Below are positions 10,729 through 18,637 of a stretch of DNA of 64,000 nt, in pieces (the first letter of the stretch is position 1; each line of letters begins with the position of its first letter). The notes under the pieces were generated by a model. That model ran no database searches. It saw only the letters and a list, made by a program, of their open reading frames with translations, and was not told where the DNA came from. The position numbers were made by a program, and so were the translations under genes. The stretch covers positions 62,001 through 126,000 of the forward strand of contig NZ_CP137854.1 in NCBI RefSeq assembly GCF_033546935.1, written 5' to 3'. The stretch comes from Xylophilus sp. GOD-11R (GTDB lineage Bacteria; Pseudomonadota; Gammaproteobacteria; Burkholderiales; Burkholderiaceae_C).

Positions 10729-13088
10729 GCCGCGGCCTTGGCCCGCCAGGCCAGCAGCCAATCTTCGAGCTTGGCGGCCGGCAGCGGGCGCGACAGCAGG
10801 TAGCCCTGGGCCATGTCACAGCCGCATTCGCGCAGCCGGCTGAGAATGGCGTCGTTTTCCACGCCTTCGGCCACCACTTTCAAGCCCATGTTGTGGCCCA
10901 GGTCGATGGTCGATCGCACGATGACTTCGTCGTCGCGCTCCTGGGTCATGCCCATCACGAAGGAGCGGTCGATCTTGATCTCGTCGACCGGCATGCGCTT
11001 GAGGTAGGCCAGCGACGAATAGCCGGTGCCGAAGTCGTCGATGGACAGGCGCAGACCCATGCCGTGCAGCCGCTCCAGGGTGCTGAGCGCATGGGCCGGG
11101 TCTTCCATGACCGCGCTTTCGGTGATCTCGATCCAGATCCGCGACGGGTCGACCCGGAACTCCTGGAGCGCGGCTTCGAAGAACTCGGGCAGTTCGGTGC
11201 CGAGCAGGTCGCGCGCCGAGACGTTGATGGACGCCTGCAGATCGATGCCCCGCTCGCGCCATTCGGCCGACTGCGCGATCACCCTGCGCGCCACCCAGCG
11301 GGTGATGGCCTTGATGTAGCCGGTCTGTTCGGCGAAAGGGATGAAGCGGTCGGGCGAGACGAAGCCGCGGGTGGCGTGGTCCCAGCGCACCAGGGCCTCG
11401 ACGTGGTGAACCTCGCCGGTGGCCAGGTCCATCTTGGGTTGGTAGTAGACGGTGAGGTCGTCGTGCTCGACCGCATGGCGCAGCTCGCCCATGAGCGACA
11501 GGCGCTCCGGCGTCTGGGTGTCGTGCCGGGTGTCGTAGAGCAGGCAGCCGACGCCGGAGCGCTTGGCCGCGTACATGGCGATGTCGGCGCGCCGCATCAG
11601 GGTGTCGGCGTCGTCGCCGTGCATCGGGCAGCAGACGATGCCGATGCTCGCGCCGATGTCGACCACCTGGCCTTCGAGCAGCATCGGCCGCTCCAGCAGC
11701 AGCAGCAGGTTGCGGGCGCAGTGGAGCGCTTCTTCCTCGCTGCCGTCGATCAGCAGCACCGCGAACTCGTCGCCACCCAGGCGCGCGACCGTGGCCGACT
11801 GCTGGCCGAGCGCGGCGTGCAGGCGCTGGCCGACCTCCACCAGCAGCTGATCGCCGATGGTGTGACCCAGGGTGTCGTTGACGTACTTGAAGCGGTCCAG
11901 GTCCATCACCATCACCGCCAGCACGGCGCCGGTGCGCACGGTCTCGGCGATCGCCTGGTCGAGCCGGTCGCGGAACAGCGCTCGGTTGGGCAGGCCGGTC
12001 AGGCCGTCCTGGTAGGCCAAGCCGCTGATGCGGCGTTCGCGCTCGTCGAGCGCTTCGCGCATGTCGTTGAAGGTGTGGGCGAGCGCGCCGATCTCGTCTT
12101 CGCGCGCCAACGCCAGCGGCGGCGGATTGCTGCCTTCACCGATGCTGCGCGCGAAGCCGGTGAGCATGGCCACGGGGCGGGTCACGCCGCGCGCGATCAG
12201 CAGGCTGACCACGATGGAGACCAGCAGGCCGATCAAAGAGAGCACCAGCAGCGCCGACTGGATGCGCAGGAAGGGCGCCGCGGCTTCGGCGATGGAGCGC
12301 TGCAGCACCGCCTGCACGGCGTTCTCGCCAGTGTGCAGCATCACCGCACGGGCGCCGTACTCCTCTTGCGCAATGCTCAGTCGGATCGCCTGGCCATAAA
12401 CCAGGTGGCCCTGCATCGCCGGGGTGATCAGCGAGGCGGCCTCGCCGGACGGCAGCGAGGTGGCCAGCACCGCCCAGCCGCCGCCGACCGCCTGGCCGAG
12501 GAAGGACACGTCGAGCGCCATCGTGGAGGTGAGCAGGCCGATGAAACGCGAGTCGATCTCGAAGCCCATCGCCACCCAGCCGATGGTGACCGGCGCCTTC
12601 ACCGGCACCACCACCAGCTCGTACAGGCGGCCGTCGAGCTGGATGATGTTGGAGGCGCTGCCGTTGCGGCGCGCCTGCGAGATCATGTCCGGATAGGGGA
12701 ACAGCTCGCCGTTGTCCTCGCTGATGCGGGTGTCGGCCACGGTGCGCGAATCGAGGTCGAGCAGCATCACCAGGTCGGCCTTGATGCGGTCGCCGCTGTT
12801 GCGCAGCGCCGAGACGATGGTGCCCTGGTTGCGCGTGGCGACCGCCTCGCGGAAGCCGAAGTCGGCCGCCACGACCGCCGCGGCCTGTGAGAGCTGGTCG
12901 CGGTGCGACTGCACGATCTGGTTGAACACCTTCTCCGCCTGCTGGAGTTCGGTGTCGGTGTTCAGCCGGGCCGCGTGCGTGATGGTTTCGCGCGCGGCGA
13001 AATAGCCCAGCAACTGGACCACCAGCAATAGTGCGGTGAAGGTCAGCGCAATGCGGGTGCGCAGGCTCCGGATGCGCAGGGTGGGCAA
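10725..13088 (-). CDS. Membrane sensor GGDEF-EAL protein (c-di-GMP phosphodiesterase/cyclase)
   Basis: 787-residue inner-membrane c-di-GMP enzyme. Order: TM helix (about 10-30), periplasmic sensor of about 240 residues resembling a double-Cache fold, TM helix (about 275-300), HAMP (about 300-350, GVTRPVAMLTGFARSI), GGDEF (RLGGDEFAVLL, no RxxD inhibitory site), EAL (EALVRW, DDFGTGYSSLAYL, VVAEGVEN). EAL hallmarks are complete, so phosphodiesterase activity is likely. I place the start at TTG 13088: the first codons after the upstream cupredoxin stop, with TGAGG overlapping that stop and eight bases between genes, implying coupled translation. No ATG upstream of the first helix fits. Last gene of the DUF3034-globin-cupredoxin operon. 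Confidence 0.93.
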   Translation of the reverse strand: MPTLRIRSLRTRIALTFTALLLVVQLLGYFAARETITHAARLNTDTELQQAEKVFNQIVQSHRDQLSQAAAVVAADFGFREAVATRNQGTIVSALRNSGDRIKADLVMLLDLDSRTVADTRISEDNGELFPYPDMISQARRNGSASNIIQLDGRLYELVVVPVKAPVTIGWVAMGFEIDSRFIGLLTSTMALDVSFLGQAVGGGWAVLATSLPSGEAASLITPAMQGHLVYGQAIRLSIAQEEYGARAVMLHTGENAVQAVLQRSIAEAAAPFLRIQSALLVLSLIGLLVSIVVSLLIARGVTRPVAMLTGFARSIGEGSNPPPLALAREDEIGALAHTFNDMREALDERERRISGLAYQDGLTGLPNRALFRDRLDQAIAETVRTGAVLAVMVMDLDRFKYVNDTLGHTIGDQLLVEVGQRLHAALGQQSATVARLGGDEFAVLLIDGSEEEALHCARNLLLLLERPMLLEGQVVDIGASIGIVCCPMHGDDADTLMRRADIAMYAAKRSGVGCLLYDTRHDTQTPERLSLMGELRHAVEHDDLTVYYQPKMDLATGEVHHVEALVRWDHATRGFVSPDRFIPFAEQTGYIKAITRWVARRVIAQSAEWRERGIDLQASINVSARDLLGTELPEFFEAALQEFRVDPSRIWIEITESAVMEDPAHALSTLERLHGMGLRLSIDDFGTGYSSLAYLKRMPVDEIKIDRSFVMGMTQERDDEVIVRSTIDLGHNMGLKVVAEGVENDAILSRLRECGCDMAQGYLLSRPLPAAKLEDWLLAWRAKAAA

Positions 13089-13095
13089 GAGGGCC

Positions 13096-13737
13096 TCAGT
13101 TCGTTTCCGCTGCCAGCGTGAACTTGAGTGGCGGCGCGGTGGCGGCGCCGGCGGGCACGTCGGCATTTTGCGTTGCCGTCGCGTTGGGGTCGCGCTGCTG
13201 CGGATGCCAGGCCACCACGCGGTAGGCGCCGGCGGGCAGGTTGTCGATGGTGGCGCGGCCGCTCTTGTCGGTCTTGGCGAAGTAGGGCGTGTCGACGATG
13301 AGCACGTAGGCCACCATCGAGTCGTGGATGTTGCAGCCCAGGGTCACCATGCCCGGCTTGTCGAACACCACCGGCCGCGCCGGCGTGCCCGAGTAGAGCT
13401 TGATTTCAAAGCGCTTGGGCGGCGAGAAGGAGTAGACCGCGTGCTCGACGTCGTCCTTGTTGGGAAACACGACGGCGGTGCCGGTCTGGATCACCGAGAC
13501 CATCGGCACGAACTCGCGGTCGATCTGGTCGATGATCGCCTTCTTGCCAGGCTCGAGCGCCGGCGCCTTGCCGTTGACCGGAACGGCGTAGACCACCGCG
13601 TTGGCCAGCGCCGCGCCGCGTGCGTTGACGGCTTGCACCGCGATGCCGGCCGCCTGGCTGGCTCCGGCGAAGAGGAGCCCGGTCGCGAGCGCGGCGGTCC
13701 AGCGGACGCCCGCTCGTGCGGAGACTGATGTGTTCAT
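13096..13737 (-). CDS. Secreted cupredoxin-like (methylamine utilisation family) protein
   Basis: 213 residues with an N-terminal signal peptide ending near SQAAG (residues 1-30), so periplasmic. The fold is a type 1 copper-like beta sandwich: a histidine in KDDVEHAVYSFS and the closing C-x-x-H-x-x-M cluster GCNIHDSMVAYV supply a complete His-Cys-His-Met set for a mononuclear copper. This family is often annotated as methylamine utilisation protein, but no methylamine dehydrogenase genes are here. A carboxypeptidase-regulatory-like segment (GRATIDNLPAGAYRVVAWHP) lies at the C-terminus. Start overlaps the stop of the globin gene (ATGA). Likely a periplasmic electron carrier or copper-binding partner of its operon. 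Confidence 0.88.
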   Translation of the reverse strand: MNTSVSARAGVRWTAALATGLLFAGASQAAGIAVQAVNARGAALANAVVYAVPVNGKAPALEPGKKAIIDQIDREFVPMVSVIQTGTAVVFPNKDDVEHAVYSFSPPKRFEIKLYSGTPARPVVFDKPGMVTLGCNIHDSMVAYVLIVDTPYFAKTDKSGRATIDNLPAGAYRVVAWHPQQRDPNATATQNADVPAGAATAPPLKFTLAAETN

Positions 13738-14285
13738 GGGGAGACGGCGGAAGGGGCGGCGGAGGGGGCGGCGGGCGGAGCAGGCGCGGCGTCTGCCGGA
13801 TCGTCCGGGGAGGGAAGGGCTTCGCGCAGCGGCACGACCGACGGCGCATCGCGCGGGTTCTCGATGTCGCGGTGCATGGGCGCGAGCTTGGCCAGCAGCT
13901 GGTTCTGCGCGCGGAACGGCACGTTGTTCTTGTCCATCGCGAACTGCAGATTCTCGACCAACGCGTTGAAGGCCGCGCGGTCGATGTGCAGCGGCGCATG
14001 CACGTTCTTCATCGAGCTGCCGGTGTACTTGCAGGGGCCGCCGACCTGTTCGCAGAAATGCGAGGCGAGCTGCACCCGCAGCCGCTTGACCGACGCCTTG
14101 GCGAAATACGGCGCGGTCTTGGGGTTGGCGAAGGACGCGGTGATCATGTCGTCGGCAATGCGTTGCATGCCTTCCTCGCCGCCGAACTGCTGGTAGAGGG
14201 CCTCGTCGGCGAGGGCCGGTTGCGCGATGGCGAGGCAGGCCGCGGCGATGCCGGCGGCGGCGATACGGATGAACGATGTTTTCAT
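13734..14285 (-). CDS. Secreted group 1 truncated haemoglobin
   Basis: 183 residues: signal peptide (1-26, ending PALADE), a truncated globin domain (about 28-145) and a low-complexity Ala/Pro tail. Visible globin features are LYQQFGGEEGMQRI, the CD region NPKTAPYF, the GGP-C-x-Y-x-G motif and the proximal histidine in MKNVHAPLHI. Group 1 truncated globins bind O2 or NO; export to the periplasm is unusual for the family and points to sensing or detoxification in the envelope. It lies 18 bp downstream of the DUF3034 gene and overlaps the cupredoxin gene by four bases, so the three are cotranslated. Confidence 0.92.
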   Translation of the reverse strand: MKTSFIRIAAAGIAAACLAIAQPALADEALYQQFGGEEGMQRIADDMITASFANPKTAPYFAKASVKRLRVQLASHFCEQVGGPCKYTGSSMKNVHAPLHIDRAAFNALVENLQFAMDKNNVPFRAQNQLLAKLAPMHRDIENPRDAPSVVPLREALPSPDDPADAAPAPPAAPSAAPSAVSP

Positions 14286-14303
14286 GGCAGGGCTTCGCGG
14301 TGG

Positions 14304-15215
14304 TCAGAAGCCGGCCTGGCCGGACAGGTACCAGCCCTGCTGGTTGCGGAAGGTGGCGATGTCGCCGAGGTCGACGTAGGCGGCGGTCAGCGAGAAATTC
14401 TTGTTGGGCGCCCAGGCGATGAACACGTCCTTGGCGCTCTGCTCGCGGGCGAAGGCCAGGTTGTTCGGCTTGGTGCGGAATTCCGCGCCGGCGGCGAGAT
14501 CCTTCCGGAACAGGTACGCGGCCGAAATCTCGGCCTGCGGTTTGTAGGAGTCGCTGTTGGGTCCGCCGAAGCCGAGCAGGCCGAACTGGTTGGCCTTGGT
14601 CATGCGCACGGTGCCGTTGACCAGGATGCTCTGCGCCAGGAACAGTTTGGTGGCCGAGATGTAGAAGTCGGTGCCGGTCGAGTGGGCCGCGCCGACGGCA
14701 CGCACGATGGTGCCCTGCTCGTTCATCTTGTGCTGGAAGCCGACGGCGACCTGCGGCATCCAGGTGTCGGAGTCGAGCACCGCGTCACCGAGGATGCGCA
14801 CCTTGGCGCCGACGATGTTCTGCTTGAACTTGAAGTCCTCGCCCAGGCCGAGCGTGGCGCCGGCAGCGCGGGTGTCGAAGATCTGGCGCGACAGGGTCAG
14901 TTCGAGCCGGTCGCTTACGCCGACGGCCACGCCGTAGGTGTCGAGGCCGAACTTCTGGGTGCGCACGCGGGTGGCGTGGACGTTGCCGCCCCACTGCCCG
15001 CCGGTGTCGTAGCCACTGATGACGGCCCAGGGCACCAGGCCACCGCCGGCCGCGCCTTCCACCTGCGAGACACCGCCGGTGAGCAGCAGCTTGCCGCTGC
15101 CGGTGCGATCCGGCTCTGGTGGTACGAATTGCGCGTGGGCAGCATGCGCCACCAGGGCCGCGGCCAGTGCCGCCGAGCGACGGCCGACGCGGCCGCGATG
15201 ACGTGTGTGTGACAT
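14304..15215 (-). CDS. DUF3034 family secreted/outer-membrane protein
   Basis: 303 residues with a signal peptide (about 1-28, ending AAHAQ) and then alternating hydrophobic beta strands ending in an aromatic C-terminus (SGQAGF), the look of an outer-membrane beta barrel. It resembles the uncharacterised DUF3034 family (GGVSQVEGAAGGGLVPWAVI start block). Function unknown. ATG 15215 gives a proper signal peptide; an upstream in-frame ATG at 15260 would place 15 extra residues before it. First gene of the operon running through globin, cupredoxin and GGDEF-EAL, with its promoter presumably in 15216-15500. Confidence 0.88.
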   Translation of the reverse strand: MSHTRHRGRVGRRSAALAAALVAHAAHAQFVPPEPDRTGSGKLLLTGGVSQVEGAAGGGLVPWAVISGYDTGGQWGGNVHATRVRTQKFGLDTYGVAVGVSDRLELTLSRQIFDTRAAGATLGLGEDFKFKQNIVGAKVRILGDAVLDSDTWMPQVAVGFQHKMNEQGTIVRAVGAAHSTGTDFYISATKLFLAQSILVNGTVRMTKANQFGLLGFGGPNSDSYKPQAEISAAYLFRKDLAAGAEFRTKPNNLAFAREQSAKDVFIAWAPNKNFSLTAAYVDLGDIATFRNQQGWYLSGQAGF

Positions 15216-15549
15216 GTCGGTTTTCAACCTGAGACTCCACCGGGATCCGAAAAATGCCAAAACCGCCGCAAATCAGGCGCCTTGCCGCCCCGTGCAAGGC
15301 ACCCACGGGCGAGTCGCTCGACTCACGTTAATGGCAAAAGATACCGCAAGCAAGGTCTTTCTAACGCTTGAAAAGACACTTGCGTTCCGGGCTTTTCCGG
15401 ATTAAGTCACAAGTAGTAACGCGGATGAACGCGTGACCAAGTGATTGAAAGGGTTATGTCTACCTTTTTTGTAAACAATTCACTGCGTGAGTGAGCGCGG
15501 TTGCTGGAGCACGCAGGATTTTGGGTTGCCCACAAGTTGGCCTCTTGGG
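15216..15549. other. Intergenic region upstream of the DUF3034 operon
   Basis: No coding potential seen. It should hold the promoter of the minus-strand DUF3034 operon. AT content rises locally around 15330-15480. Apart from the short palindrome at 15311-15324 I could not identify a convincing -35/-10 pair or a known operator. Confidence 0.5.
15311..15324. repeat. 14-bp perfect inverted repeat upstream of DUF3034 operon
   Basis: GAGTCGCTCGACTC, two 6-bp arms around a 2-bp centre, about 95 bp before the start of the DUF3034 gene. It could be an operator, but no second copy was noticed. Confidence 0.35.
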
Positions 15550-15829
15550 AAGCAGGGCAGGTTCGGGTCGTAGAAATAGACGCAGCGCGTGCGCTGCAGC
15601 AGGCGCCCGCGGTGGTCGCACGGTTTCGCAGTCGACCGGAAGCGCCAGCCAGGATCGCCCGGGACAGCACGGCGTAGTCCTGGCGGATCTTGGGATGGGC
15701 TGCAAGCTCGGTGTTGCGAACCAGCGCGCCGAGGCGAAGTCCGCCCGCCTCGCTCGGCGTGACCGTGTCAAGTGCGAGCGCGTTCACGTCTATGAGGTGA
15801 TCGGGAGCTTCGATCTGCAGCTTCAGGTT
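15550..15829 (-). pseudogene. Remnant of a molybdenum hydroxylase FAD-binding subunit (PaoB/CoxM-like)
   Basis: A fragment of about 90 codons of the FAD-binding middle subunit of xanthine/aldehyde dehydrogenases. The minus strand reads [18 protein letters not shown], then [18 protein letters not shown] and [18 protein letters not shown] in one frame, and continues in another frame as [18 protein letters not shown] one-base loss near 15600-15605 separates the halves. Both the N-terminal start and the C-terminal half are missing, and neither the 2Fe-2S nor the molybdopterin subunit gene is nearby, so the original locus has been deleted or rearranged. Confidence 0.75.
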
Positions 15830-15963
15830 TGGGCGCGAGATGGACGTCTGGGAGGGCCTGTCGCGCTCTGGCCGTTCACGGTAGAGAAGGCCGCAACGCG
15901 CCCCATGCGGACGCTGGGCGTTGGCCGGCGCAGTCATTCAGGGAGTGCCCCCGCCCATGGTGG

Positions 15964-16374
15964 TCAGATCGCCTCGAAAAGCACCGCTTGGGCACCTTCC
16001 CAGAGAATTTTTCGACCGAGGCCGGCGAGTTGCTCTCTGCCCTCCACGATGGTCAAAAAATGATTCCCGGCGAGCTGCCCCATCTTGCTGGAAAAACTGC
16101 AGGACCCATAGGCCAGGATGATTTCTGTCTCGCTGTAGCCGCCGGGATAGAACAGGATGTCACCCACTGACGGATGACTGGTGTGGTTCTCGAAACTCAC
16201 GCCCAGTTCGAAATCTCCCATCGGTACCCAAACGCCTTCGCCACTCCACTTCACGTGGATGAGTTGCTGGCGGTAAGGGAGCAGTTTCAGGAATGCTGCC
16301 ACCGTGTCAGGTGCATGGGGGTGCGCTTCGGCGACGAACATCAGGTCGCCGACGGTCATGCGGATACGTGCCAT
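15964..16374 (-). CDS. DUF3830 family protein
   Basis: 136-residue cytoplasmic protein of the DUF3830 family, which has a cyclophilin-like beta-barrel fold and no assigned activity. Diagnostic stretches are VAAFLKLLPYRQQLIHVKWSGE, GVWVPMGDF and a PGDI-like turn (VGDILFYPGG). In other proteobacteria DUF3830 genes accompany transporters and hydrolases for small cyclic nitrogen compounds, as here. The ATG at 16374 begins one base after the stop of the LOG gene, so the two are translated together; it is the last gene of a long minus-strand operon. Confidence 0.85.
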   Translation of the reverse strand: MARIRMTVGDLMFVAEAHPHAPDTVAAFLKLLPYRQQLIHVKWSGEGVWVPMGDFELGVSFENHTSHPSVGDILFYPGGYSETEIILAYGSCSFSSKMGQLAGNHFLTIVEGREQLAGLGRKILWEGAQAVLFEAI

Positions 16375-16375
16375 T

Positions 16376-16990
16376 TCAGTTTTCTTTCGTCGGTGTTTGC
16401 GCAAAGGATGGGGCGATCCACTTGTCCACTGTTGGCGCCTGCCAGACGGCCAATGCCTCCAGAAGGGACGCGGGATCGGAGTCGATGACCACCATGTCTC
16501 GGTGCTCGGCCTTCATGAAGCCTTCCTGCACCGCGTGGCCGAGCATTGCCCGCATCGGTTCGTAGAAGCCACGAACGTTCAGCGCGCCACAGGCTTTCTT
16601 GTGGTCTCCGAGTTGAGTCAGCGTGGCGGCTTCGAAAAGCTCCTCCAGCGTGCCCAGCCCACCGGGGAGCGCCATAAAGGCATCCGATAGTTCGGCCATG
16701 CGCGCCTTGCGCTCGCGCATGTCGCCGACGATCTCATGACGGCTGAGCCCAGGATGCAGATGGCCGCGGGCATGCAGACGCTCAGTGATGATGCCGACCA
16801 CCATTCCGCCGGCTCCCAGGGCGGCATCGGCCAGCACTCCCATCAGGCCCATATGGGTGCCGCCATAGACCAGGGTAATACCGCGCCGGGCGATTTCCGA
16901 GCCAAGCGTTGCGGCAGCCTCGCGGTAAACCGGCGAGTGGCCAACGTTGGAGCCGGAGAAAACGGCAATGCTCTTCATGGGCCTGCTCAT
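16376..16990 (-). CDS. LOG family protein (nucleoside-5'-monophosphate phosphoribohydrolase)
   Basis: 204-residue Rossmann-fold enzyme of the TIGR00730/LOG family that splits nucleoside 5'-monophosphates (first described with cytokinin nucleotides) into free base and ribose 5-phosphate. The active-site motif PGGLGTLEELFE and the GGTHMGLMGVLAD block are intact. Start at 16990; a second ATG at 16978 (MKSIAVFSGSNVG) matches the usual family N-terminus and may be the true one. It sits between the ABC permease gene and DUF3830, which suggests a role with the imported compound rather than in plant-hormone production. Confidence 0.9.
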   Translation of the reverse strand: MSRPMKSIAVFSGSNVGHSPVYREAAATLGSEIARRGITLVYGGTHMGLMGVLADAALGAGGMVVGIITERLHARGHLHPGLSRHEIVGDMRERKARMAELSDAFMALPGGLGTLEELFEAATLTQLGDHKKACGALNVRGFYEPMRAMLGHAVQEGFMKAEHRDMVVIDSDPASLLEALAVWQAPTVDKWIAPSFAQTPTKEN

Positions 16991-16994
16991 GGGT

Positions 16995-17777
16995 TCAGGC
17001 CATCGCCATGTCGTTCTTGCGCAGCGTCCAGCCGGTCATGCGCGATTCGAAGTACGAAGACACCGAGTACAGCGCCACACCCAGCACCGCCAGGATGAAC
17101 AGGCCGGCGAACACCATGGGCACGTCGAAATTGCCGCTGGCGATCATCATCACGTTGCCGATGCCCTTGTTGGCGGCCACCGTCTCCGACAGCACGGTGC
17201 CGACGAAGGACAGGGTGATGGCGATCTTCAGCGAGGCGAACAGGTAGGGCAGCGCGCGCGGCAGGCCGACGTCCATCAGGATGTCGCGCTTGCTGGCGCC
17301 CAGCACCTTGAGCACATCTTCCAGTTCGGGCTCGGTGGTGGCCAGGCCGGTAGCCACGTTCACCACGACGGGGAAGACGCAAATGACCGCCGAGGTCAGG
17401 ATGGCCGGCACCGTGCCCGCGCCAAACCACACCACGAAGATCGGCACGACCGCTACCTTCGGGATGCTGCTGAACCCGACCAGCAGCGGATAGGCGACGT
17501 CGTACGCCGTTTTCGACGAGCCGATGACCATGCCGACCAGCACACCGGCCACCACCCCGATCACGAAGCCGGCGAAGGTGGTGTAGAGCGTTTGGACCGT
17601 GTGCGGCCACAGCAGCGGCATCTTCTGCCAAAGCACCACCGCGATTTGGCTGGGGCGCGGCAGGATCAGGTCCGACACACCGAAGGCCAGGCAGCCGATC
17701 TCCCAAAGCAGGAAGAAACCAATGAGGGCGCTGGCCGACAGTAGCCGCTGGCGGACGCGTGGGGAGAGCGATTTCAT
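16995..17777 (-). CDS. ABC transporter permease (SsuC/TauC type)
   Basis: 260-residue inner-membrane permease with about six helices and the EAA loop (EDVLKVLGASKRDILMDVGLPRALPYLF) that contacts the ATPase. Belongs to the nitrate/sulfonate/taurine/NMT1 importer class, matching the adjacent ATPase and the NMT1/THI5-like binding protein at 20988. The ATG at 17777 overlaps the ATPase stop (ATGA). A single permease gene implies a homodimer. Confidence 0.93.
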   Translation of the reverse strand: MKSLSPRVRQRLLSASALIGFFLLWEIGCLAFGVSDLILPRPSQIAVVLWQKMPLLWPHTVQTLYTTFAGFVIGVVAGVLVGMVIGSSKTAYDVAYPLLVGFSSIPKVAVVPIFVVWFGAGTVPAILTSAVICVFPVVVNVATGLATTEPELEDVLKVLGASKRDILMDVGLPRALPYLFASLKIAITLSFVGTVLSETVAANKGIGNVMMIASGNFDVPMVFAGLFILAVLGVALYSVSSYFESRMTGWTLRKNDMAMA

Positions 17778-18637
17778 GCTGCGGCCTTTTCTTTGACAGG
17801 GGTGGGGAGCCGCACAACGGTGGTGTCGGCTCCGGTGCGGGCTTCGGCGATGCGCATGCGAAGCTGTTGCACCAGGGTGGCGAACTCGGGGGCGTAGCTC
17901 ATCTCCAGCGTGCGGGGCCGGGCAAAGTTCACCTGGCGGTCTTCCAGGATGCGACCCGGGCGCGAGGTCATCACGCAGATGCGGGTGGCCAGGTAGGCAG
18001 ATTCGCGCAGGTCGTGGGTGACCAGCAGCACGGTGGGCCGCTTCTCCATCCACAGCTCCTGCATGACGTCCCACAGCTCTTCGCGGGTGAACTGGTCGAG
18101 AGCACCGAAGGGCTCGTCGAGCAGCAGCAACTGGGGTTCGTGAATGAGGGCGCGGCACAGCGAGGCGCGCTGCAGCATGCCGCCGGACAGTTGCCAGGGC
18201 CGCTTGTTGCCAAAGCCCTTCAGTCCGACCTTTTCCAGCAGGGCGTCCGCGCGTTCGGCGTACTCGCCCTTCTTTTTGCGCGCAAAGTCCTGCCGGAAGG
18301 GCTGGACGATCTTCAGCGGAATCATCACGTTCTCGCGGATCGTCAGCCAGGGAAGCATGGTCGGGTTCTGGAAGGCCAGGCCGATGCGCAGCGCCGGCGC
18401 GATGCCGTGGTCCTTGCCGATGACCCCCATCTCCTTGCCGCCGACCACCACGCCGCCGGAGCTGGGCTCCAGCAGGCCCGCGACCAGTTTCAGGATGGTC
18501 GATTTGCCGCAGCCGCTGGGGCCGACGAGCGCGACGAAGTCACCCTGTTCAATCTGCAGGTCGGTGTGGTCGAGTGCGACGGTGCCGGCGCCGTAGCGCA
18601 GGGTGACGTCCGAAAGCTGTATCGCGGGCTGGCCCAT
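17774..18637 (-). CDS. ABC transporter ATP-binding protein (SsuB/TauB type)
   Basis: 287-residue ATPase energising the importer. Walker A GPSGCGKST at about residue 40, Q-loop LAFQNPTMLPW, signature LSGGMLQR, Walker B LLLLDEPFGALD and switch histidine in VTHDLRES are all present. It follows the amidohydrolase gene directly (18638 is the last base of that gene) and overlaps the permease gene, so transport and catabolic genes share one transcript. Confidence 0.95.
   Translation of the reverse strand: MGQPAIQLSDVTLRYGAGTVALDHTDLQIEQGDFVALVGPSGCGKSTILKLVAGLLEPSSGGVVVGGKEMGVIGKDHGIAPALRIGLAFQNPTMLPWLTIRENVMIPLKIVQPFRQDFARKKKGEYAERADALLEKVGLKGFGNKRPWQLSGGMLQRASLCRALIHEPQLLLLDEPFGALDQFTREELWDVMQELWMEKRPTVLLVTHDLRESAYLATRICVMTSRPGRILEDRQVNFARPRTLEMSYAPEFATLVQQLRMRIAEARTGADTTVVRLPTPVKEKAAA

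Noticed and set aside
10893..12890. 665-codon plus-strand open frame
   Set aside because: Antisense to the GGDEF-EAL gene, whose catalytic motifs are intact.
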